47,267 nt of DNA from Klebsormidium nitens (lineage: Eukaryota > Streptophyta > Klebsormidiophyceae > Klebsormidiales > Klebsormidiaceae): the NCBI GenBank assembly GCA_000708835.1, contig DF237538.1, positions 4,820 through 52,086 of the forward strand, read 5' to 3'. The position numbers were made by a program, and so were the translations under genes. How positions within the stretch are numbered: position 1 is the first letter of the stretch; the number at the start of each line of letters is the position of its first letter. Below are positions 41,601 through 47,267 of this stretch, piece by piece. The notes below the pieces were generated by a model. That model was not told the origin of the DNA and made no database searches. It saw nothing but the letters and a program-made list of their open reading frames with translations.

Positions 41601-44600
41601 TTCTGCTGCTCCCACCACGACATGAGCAGCACCATCTGGCGCGGGTGGGCGTCCAGGAAGCGCTCCAGGCACGGGATGCGGTCGCCGAGAAACTCCAGGA
41701 ATGCGCCGTCCACGTAGGTACCCCCGCACAGGTCGCCGCTGCCGCGCGACACCTCGCGCAGCGAGCGGTCCATCTTCTCCTGCACGATCAGGTCCACCGT
41801 GCCGCCGCCCACGTCTGTGTAGAAATTCTGGACTCAGGTGAAAAGCCGACGGGAGTTGGAAAAGTGACTTGAGGTGAGGAATGAAGCGGATTACTGGACT
41901 GATTTGCCCACATGTCCGGATTGTCAGGTCTGTTGTAATGCCGCCCAGGATTGCAATAGAGGGCTCCGAATGTGAAGACAGCACAAGAAACAAAATGGGA
42001 GCCTTCACTTCTACGTTTGACGATATCGAAACCTGTGCAGAAAGATTTGACGACGCTTTCATTGGTTCAAGCGAACTTAGCAGGCAGTTGTCAGAATACA
42101 CCGGTCCTATTTCCAGCAGCTGCAATATACCCGCTCTGTCATGAACATGATTCCACGATTCCACGTTCTCGGAACCCCTGACCTAGTTTTCACGGTCGCG
42201 TTGCTCCCCCACCCGCGACATACCTTGTGGCGCTTGATTTGTCCTCGCGCGGCCGCTGTAAAGCAAACGAGCCGAAGAAAACGTAGAAACCAACGAGCTT
42301 GGAACCCACTTCCGATCAGAAAGACGCCGCCGGCTTGAGTGCCCCCTTTGCCGCCGCCATGTGCTTGTCGCAAGGTGAAACAAAAGCAGACTGAGACGAG
42401 CGGAAAGCAGATTTGGAACCCACACGCGATAAGGAACATCACAAAACCCCCCCCCCGACAGATTGGCGCCTGAAAGACGCCACCCATGCCCGCACCAAAC
42501 TGTTGTAATGTTATCCGCCCAACACGCGCCAAAGTGTCACCAGAAGAACACCAAATTGGACCTGAAGCATATTTGACGACCAAAAGGCTCGTGTCAATTG
42601 GGCGTCACTTAGTCCCTCATAGCATATTCGGTGCCTTTGTTGTGTTAAAGTCTTGTAATGTTTGTTGCCTATCTGGAGCAAACCCATTTGGCGCCTATCA
42701 GGCGCCAATTTGTCGGGGGGGCAAGTTTGTGATGAAGAGCTCGCCGCGCTTGATCCGTTCCCCCTGGCTGTGTTGCCGCAAGCAAGTTCAATTGGAGAAC
42801 GGAAAATTTTAAGAGCCCACCTTGGATAAGGAAGAGGTCGCCTCGCTTGATGCCCGCCGCGGCGCCGCCATGTGTTTGTTCGAGGTAAAAATAAGCAGAA
42901 CTCAAGCGGAAAGCAGATTTGAAGCTCACCTGCAATCATAATCACGTCTACGCGCTTGATCCCCCCCGCGTGGCCGCGTTGTGTTGTGGCCAGGCAAAAT
43001 TAGTACGGAACGAGCAGGAGTTCACCTGCGATGAGGAAGACGTCGCCTCGCTTGATCCTCCCCGGCGCAGCCGCCCTGCGTTTGTCGTAAGAGGGAACTA
43101 GAGCATGAAAACAAGAGAAGACGACATATGAGCCCACCTAAAATCAAGAAACGTCCCCACGCTTGATTTCCCCCCCTGGCGGCCGCCATGTGTTGTTGCA
43201 AGTTGAAAGAAAAGCAGAATAAGTCAAAAGAGTAGGCGTTTTCATTTGAAGCCTACCTGCGATCAAGAACACGTCTCCGCGCTTGATCCCCCCTCGCGCA
43301 GCCGCCATGTGTCTGTCGCAGTAGACGGCGGCCGCCTCGGGCTCGAGCACGATGAGCAGCGGGTGCGGGCTAGCGCCAGGGCCGATCAGCCCCGCCGCCT
43401 CCGCGATGCGTTTCATCTCTTGCTTCGCGGGCTCCTCCCATATGGCGGGCACCGTCAGGCACCACTGGATGTCGGACTGCGCGAAAAACGGTTGTGACAA
43501 TGGGTGCGTCATCTTTTTGGTGCCTCAACTTATTTCGGAGTTCAAGATCGTCAGGGTAACTTTCCCAAATGATAAACTTAAATCCAATTGTACTACGTTT
43601 CATCCACAATCTCCTCCCAAATGGCGGGCACCGTCAGGCAACCACTGGATGTCGGACTGCGGGGACAAAAGGCTTTGGATTTACCTTCTCAAAATATTTG
43701 CGTCAACTGCGACTCTAAAATTGAGAAGCGATCCTGGTCATGAGGATAAGATTGAAGGGGATACGCGTGTTATCTGTGAGTTTCCAGGCGCCAAAGCTGA
43801 TGCGAAGCCTCGTACTTGAATCTATGGGGGAGAAGTTGTGTCGTCTTGAAGTGGGAACCCTGACGAGAAGCCTACTCGCAGCTTGGAAGGAGGCCCTAAT
43901 TTTGGGTTTCGAGCCCGCTGGAGACTGGCAAGAGAAAAGGAATGAAAGGCCCCGAGTCCTGACATACTTGCCCACCTAAAAGGTGGGCAAGTCCGACGTA
44001 CTTTCCCAATTTAGCTTGAGTCTCAGTCAGCTGTTGACCAATACTTCTATTCCGAAGGAACACCCCCATATTCATCAAGTACTAAAAGCGGAACTACCCC
44101 CCACCTTCTCGATGCACGCCCCCTGCAGCTTGGCCCGGATCTCATTAGAAAGCTTTTCTTCACTGTCTATACTCAATTAACCACCCGCTTGTTCGCAGAC
44201 GAATGAAAAAGCAATAAAATTACCTTTCTGATGTAAGCCCCCAGCTTGGCCTGGATCTCCTTGACGGCCATAGCCCCCATCTCGGCCAGGTACTCCGACA
44301 GCACGCGCCGCACTGTCAGCCCCTCTGGCAGCTGCAGCCCCTCCCCCGCGAAAGCATACTCCGCGCTCGCCAGGTGCAGCTTCACTCGGCTCAGCATCAC
44401 CTGCACCAAAAATCTCGTATCACTAGTTGCCCTCCGTTCGGTTTGTGAAGCAATCTTAGCAAAGCCCGTCGGGCAAAGGAAGCTAAGTTTTTTTCTACCT
44501 CAATTCGGACCGTTAGCTGGCCCTCGGTTCCATCAAGCGTCGCTCGTAACGAGATCCATCTGATTCTTTCTCCTGAAAGCGTCGATGGTCTTAATGACAA

Positions 44601-45214
44601 ACGTTTTCCAGAATCCGAAGGCTCAGCAGAGATCATGAGCCTTTCCACCTACTTTGAGATCGAAGAACCGTCTAAACTGTGAATCGGACTCTCGTTACCT
44701 GAACTCTGTTTTGCCTGACACATCCGACCAGGCCCTCTGCATTCGACATACTGAAGAAGTTTGAAGCCTGAGCTCGGGCTGGAATTTGCACCTACTTTCT
44801 GCAAAAAACCATTTCGACGCCTGTTTGGAGGATTCAACAAACATAATCAAGAGCATAGGCAGGACTATTTTTCTGGGACGTCTTGTCATGGTCACCCTAC
44901 CTGCCGCCCCTCCGCGGTGTCTTGCCCCGGTCCCAAGTAGTCCAAGTGCCGCAGCATAGCGGGGTATCCGATCTCCAGCAACTTCCAGCCACCCCCCGGG
45001 GAAGTCTCCTGGTAGAGAGACGTGGTGGAAGTTTTGCAATAAGGGCGACCGATCGCCTCCACCTGCCCCGGCCAGTTGTATTCGCCGTAAACGTTCCCGG
45101 GTCGCGCCGGTAGGCGTAAAAGAAGCCGGAGTACGTTGTCCCGAGGTCGATCGCGGCGACCACCGGGGAGGGGGCCAGGCTCACGGTCTCCAGAGCGCGC
45201 CGCGCGTCTTCCAT
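38678..45214 (-). CDS. HSPA12-like Hsp70-family protein, 7 exons
   Basis: Atypical Hsp70 ATPase-domain protein of the HSPA12 group. Exons: 45214-44901, 44400-44224, 43476-43257, 41814-41502, 40314-40100, 39705-39503, 38989-38678; junction phases 0,0,1,2,1,0 agree. About 584 residues. Visible motifs: phosphate-1 loop AAIDLGTTYSGFFYAYR, WCLTVPAIWEEPAKQEM, LEPEAAAVYC, phosphate-2 loop DVGGGTVDLIVQEK, LFLVGGFSQSPYL and GAVLFGLDPS. There is no canonical substrate-binding domain with EEVD end; it stops FASNQMY. Exon 1 has an apparent one-base deletion at CCCGGG (45096-45101): the frame holding the phosphate-1 loop must shift to read NVYGEYNWPGQ onward. All other exons are open, so I suspect an assembly error, but a fresh inactivating mutation is possible. 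Introns 1-4 are filled with exon-edge copies. Confidence 0.85.
40390..40605 (-). pseudogene. Two decayed copies of HSPA12-like exon 5, 5' edge
   Basis: Near 40390-40473 the minus strand has CGCAG then GGACTGGCAGATCAT ... CACCCCTGCGGAGCTTCGCTC, matching exon 5 (GGACCGGCTGATCATCAG, CCTGCGGAGCTGCGCTC) with acceptor. Near 40545-40605 it reads DQELCFVFNPVLDGNA against PAELRSIFDPTLDKIL. Both are upstream of exon 5 in gene order. Confidence 0.7.
40889..41487. repeat. 30-unit, 20-bp minisatellite in intron 4 of the HSPA12-like gene
   Basis: About 30 head-to-tail units of consensus CCTCAAAGTGGGTTACCTGT, with few indels. Read in the gene's direction each unit carries TTTGAGGACAGGTAACCC, which resembles the exon 4 donor edge directly adjacent (TTTGAAGACAG then GTAAGC at 41502). 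The array starts about 15 bp inside the intron. There are no unique spacers, so it is not a CRISPR array. Plus-strand open frames across it are incidental. Confidence 0.95.
42190..43200 (-). repeat. Tandem series of ~7-8 decayed copies of HSPA12-like exon 3, 3' edge
   Basis: The plus-strand view of the real edge (CTGCGATCAAGAACACGTCT, CGCTTGATCC, GCAGCCGCCATGTGT) recurs at about 43140, 43024, 42929, 42819, 42718, 42420 (partial), 42305 and 42200. Copies also share flanking intron words such as AGCAGA and CGGAAAGCAGATTTG. Spacing is roughly 95-120 bp where uninterrupted. Translated copies read variants of MAAARGGIKRGDVFLIA, e.g. KRGDLFLIQG. They fill most of intron 3. Confidence 0.88.
42452..42721. 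mobile_element. Small inverted-repeat element inserted in the exon 3 copy array
   Basis: CCCCCGACAGATTGGCGCCTGA at the left is mirrored by TCAGGCGCCAATTTGTCGGGGG at the right, and TTGTAATGTT occurs inside both arms in inverted orientation. It is ~270 bp and non-coding, so MITE-like. It separates otherwise regularly spaced array units, implying later insertion. No clear target duplication. Confidence 0.6.
43607..43665 (-). pseudogene. Recent copy of HSPA12-like exon 3, 5' edge with acceptor
   Basis: ATGGCGGGCACCGTCAGGCA and CCACTGGATGTCGGACTGCG match 43440-43480 with one extra A and about one substitution over 50 bases. A GCAG acceptor is kept. The extra base would shift the frame if used. 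It lies ~175 bp upstream of exon 3 in gene order. Confidence 0.9.
43981..44147 (-). pseudogene. Two or more decayed copies of HSPA12-like exon 2, 3' edge
   Basis: 44101-44147 has GCAGCTTGGCCCGGATCTC against the real CCAGCTTGGCCTGGATCTC at 44240. 43981-44032 translates TETQAKLGKYV against KEIQAKLGAYI. A third trace (GKYVR) may lie near 43955-43980. All are downstream of exon 2 in gene order. Confidence 0.75.
44699..44775 (-). pseudogene. Decayed copy of HSPA12-like exon 1, 3' edge with donor
   Basis: Reads SGFKLLQYVECRGPGRMCQ, matching the exon 1 end (GGWKLLEIGYP ... LGPGQDTAEGRQ) with a deletion. A donor-like CAG-GTAACG is kept at the end. It lies in intron 1 downstream of the exon. Confidence 0.7.
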
Positions 45215-46693
45215 TTTGACAGCGAAAGGGGTGGCTTTCTCCGGGTGTGGAGACCTGAAGTCTGTGTTCGAATGTAAAAGGGTGTGACTTTCTCCGAATG
45301 TTGTACCAAAAGTCTGTTTTCAAATGACGAACTTGAATGAGTTACCTTGAACGGTGACGCTTCCAAGAATTTGTGCAATCTATGTACTGTCTTCTTTTTA
45401 CATTCCTAGGTTTTCGTCCTTCTGTGCTCCGAATTAGAACAGCTTCGGTGCTCTATGGAAGTTATCCGACTTGCGAATGAACCCGTTTTCCTTCTTTGCT
45501 GTGGAAGAAAGGTGTTCTGGTCACTTTCGGGTCAGGATCGCCTGGCAGGTCAGACTTTCTTCCTCAGACTTTCTGTGACGTGACGTCTCTTCAATGGAGG
45601 CGCCTTTCCTTCAAAATGTTCCTTTTGGAGGAGCGCCTTTTGGAGGTAGAGTGCTGGGGTTTCCTTCAAACTGCTGAACTAGGAGCGGAAAGGACACTCC
45701 CTTTCGAAGCCGGCTTTGAGAAGTTGAGTTTGGTGAGCGACTCCAGTTCTTGTCACGTCAATCACAGCAGGATCCAGTCCGAAGATGCAGACACTGATCG
45801 TATGAGCGGGTACTCCGAGTCCAGAACATGTTCAATACAATGTGTGTGAGTCAAATCGCTGGCGTTACTCGTGCACTTTCAGGTCACACTCCCATTAATA
45901 GCCGTATGGAAATAGCCGGATCGAAACCCCCTCGTTAGAGTAAAACCGAAACGGATTGCAGCGCGCCGGTAAGGTTCTTGTTTCTACCTACTCTCGGTGG
46001 GCCCTCGAAAGTCGCGATTATAGCCGTTTGCTTTTGGGACGTCAACTGCCCTCGGACTCTCCAAAGGTAGAAATTAAGAGAGGATCAATGCTAAGATTAC
46101 GGGGTGAGCATCCAACCTGTATCGAAATTCGGTTGTCCCATCATGCTCTGTTTCCTGGTCCCGTCAATGAATCTCAACTCTGTTTCGTCGCGCAAATGAG
46201 CATCTTTTACACGTCACATCCAAGCCGTGGTCATGTCAAGGATTCCCCCTCGTCGTTTTCTCTCTCGGAGATTTCGGGAGTCGTGACCGTCGCAGTGCTG
46301 ACTGTAAAACAAAAGAGTTCCTTGATTTGACGAGAACTTGTGATAGAAGAAGCTGTTTGTGCAATCCCCTGGGAAAACCAAAGCGGATTTTGTGACCGAA
46401 AAATGTGCACCTAGGCCAAAGTTCGAGGTGTTCCACTCCGTTGAATCAAAACGAGGTAGCTTCGTCGACGTGCAAGAGGTTAGCTTCCGAAGAGAGAACC
46501 ACCAGCTGTTGCGGTAAATTCCTCGCAATCGAAGAGCCAGTCCCCAGAGACAAATGTCAACAGCAGATTGCTCTCGAAGAGGCACGCTAACTTTTCTTGA
46601 AACAAGAATCCCTGAAGTACCTTGCGCCCCCTTGATGACTAGATGACTGAAATTCGTCACTAGCAACACTTCACTGCTCTCGGCGTCCCCCAG
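45215..46693. promoter_or_regulatory. Divergent intergenic region with a duplicated leader segment
   Basis: It lies between the HSPA12-like start and the last gene. Bases 45225-45274 and 45277-45326 are ~52-bp tandem copies sharing GTG-CTTTCTCCG and AAGTCTGT-TTC-AATG, in the HSPA12-like 5' leader/promoter. Beyond 45330 I see no gene or clear repeat. A likely acceptor CCCCCAG at 46687-46693 suggests an intron upstream of the last gene's first visible exon. Confidence 0.5.
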
Positions 46694-46699
46694 GTTTAC

Positions 46700-47267
46700 A
46701 TGGGCGGAGGACCCAGCCGGGGGAGCTCCGACGAGAGTGCTTCTTCCTTGGAGGACCCATCAAGCGACAGCGTCCTGGTTGTGAGAATGAACCGGCAAGG
46801 GAGAGACGGCTTGTACCATAACCAGGGATACAACTACGGCTACAGAGGGGGAGCTGCTTATCCAAATGTCTCCTCCAGGAGAACCAGCTAGTATTCAGGT
46901 GGCAACTATAACACAGGTTCCGGAGCTCACAATGTTGGCGGCAGGACAGGGGAAATCAACCGAGCGAGTCAGGGGCACTCTGGCGGGGCGGGTTCTCCAA
47001 ACAATGGGCCGCGGGCGGGGGATGCCCACGTGGCAGGACACGTGGCCCCCTCACAGGGGACAAGCGCGCCCGGCCGCGACTCGGAGGGTTGGGGTTTAGC
47101 ACTGGAGAGCGCCGGACAGCAGATAACGGCTTTGAACGGACACGTGGCGTCCATGTACCAGTCCGTCTCGAACACGCTGGAGAAGCTACAGGAGGCGCGC
47201 GAGGAGATGCTGACGTCACAGGCGGCCGCGGCCGCGCGCGAGGCCGACGCCTTCGAGCGGCTCGCGG
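46700..47267 (+). CDS. Unknown Gly/Asn/Tyr-rich protein with coiled coil, partial and interrupted by TAG
   Basis: I do not recognise the family. From ATG 46700 it reads MGGGPSRGSSDESASS, then a low-complexity GYNYGYRGG region. A TAG at 46889-46891 follows, yet the same frame continues with the same composition (YSGGNYNTGSG) to the window end without another stop. The last ~50 residues (LEKLQEAREEMLTSQAAAA) look like a charged, alanine-rich helix or coiled coil. The TAG may be a sequencing error, a real nonsense mutation, or sit in an intron I cannot define. The true start may be in an earlier exon, as a good acceptor lies 6 bases before the ATG. Confidence 0.5.

Noticed and set aside
41135-41872. 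Long plus-strand open frame of 245 codons
   Set aside because: It runs antisense through the 20-bp minisatellite and HSPA12-like exon 4. The repetitive protein comes from the array; the minus strand holds the real coding sequence.

Overview
This is a nuclear window from a green-lineage eukaryote. All genes are intron-rich (GT-AG introns), exons are GC-rich, and the proteins are plant-like: a 510-residue inositol-3-phosphate synthase, SCPL47-49-type serine carboxypeptidases and an ELF5/WBP11 spliceosome protein. An HSPA12-type Hsp70 sits beside them. A streptophyte alga such as Klebsormidium fits best, but that is inference from protein resemblance; no marker gene here settles it.

Layout: 1194-7314 (+) myo-inositol-1-phosphate synthase, 7 exons, intact. 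9513-16930 (-) a serine carboxypeptidase pseudogene with two frameshifts and one nonsense codon. 18307-25718 (-) its intact tandem paralogue, 10 exons, 549 residues, with two alternative versions of exon 7. 25719-26552 is a divergent promoter. 26553-32365 (+) is ELF5/WBP11, 8 exons, proline-rich, interrupted by a 20-N assembly gap. 34107-37186 (-) is a probable secreted beta-barrel protein of dirigent/allene-oxide-cyclase type whose 5' end was not found. 38678-45214 (-) is an HSPA12-like Hsp70, 7 exons, with one apparent frameshift in exon 1. 46700-47267 (+) is the start of a Gly/Asn/Tyr-rich coiled-coil protein with an in-frame TAG, cut by the window end. I see no operon logic and no shared pathway; these are independent housekeeping and accessory genes.

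The main discovery is a structural habit shared by at least five of the genes on both strands. Beside real exons lie decayed copies of exon edges, called 'exon echoes' here. Copies of an exon's 5' edge, with its acceptor, lie upstream of it. Copies of its 3' edge, with its donor, lie downstream. Ages range from almost identical (one mismatch in 61 bases at 35008-35068) to barely recognisable. Two extremes occur in the HSPA12-like gene: seven or eight ~100-bp copies of the exon 3 donor edge fill intron 3, and a 30-unit, 20-bp minisatellite in intron 4 resembles the exon 4 donor itself. One echo, exon 7b of the carboxypeptidase, is intact, in phase and of identical length to its partner, so it looks like a mutually exclusive exon made by the same process. 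A small MITE-like family with a telomere-like GC-rich core is also scattered through the window. One insertion lies at the same distance from exon 4 in both carboxypeptidase copies, which dates it before the gene duplication.
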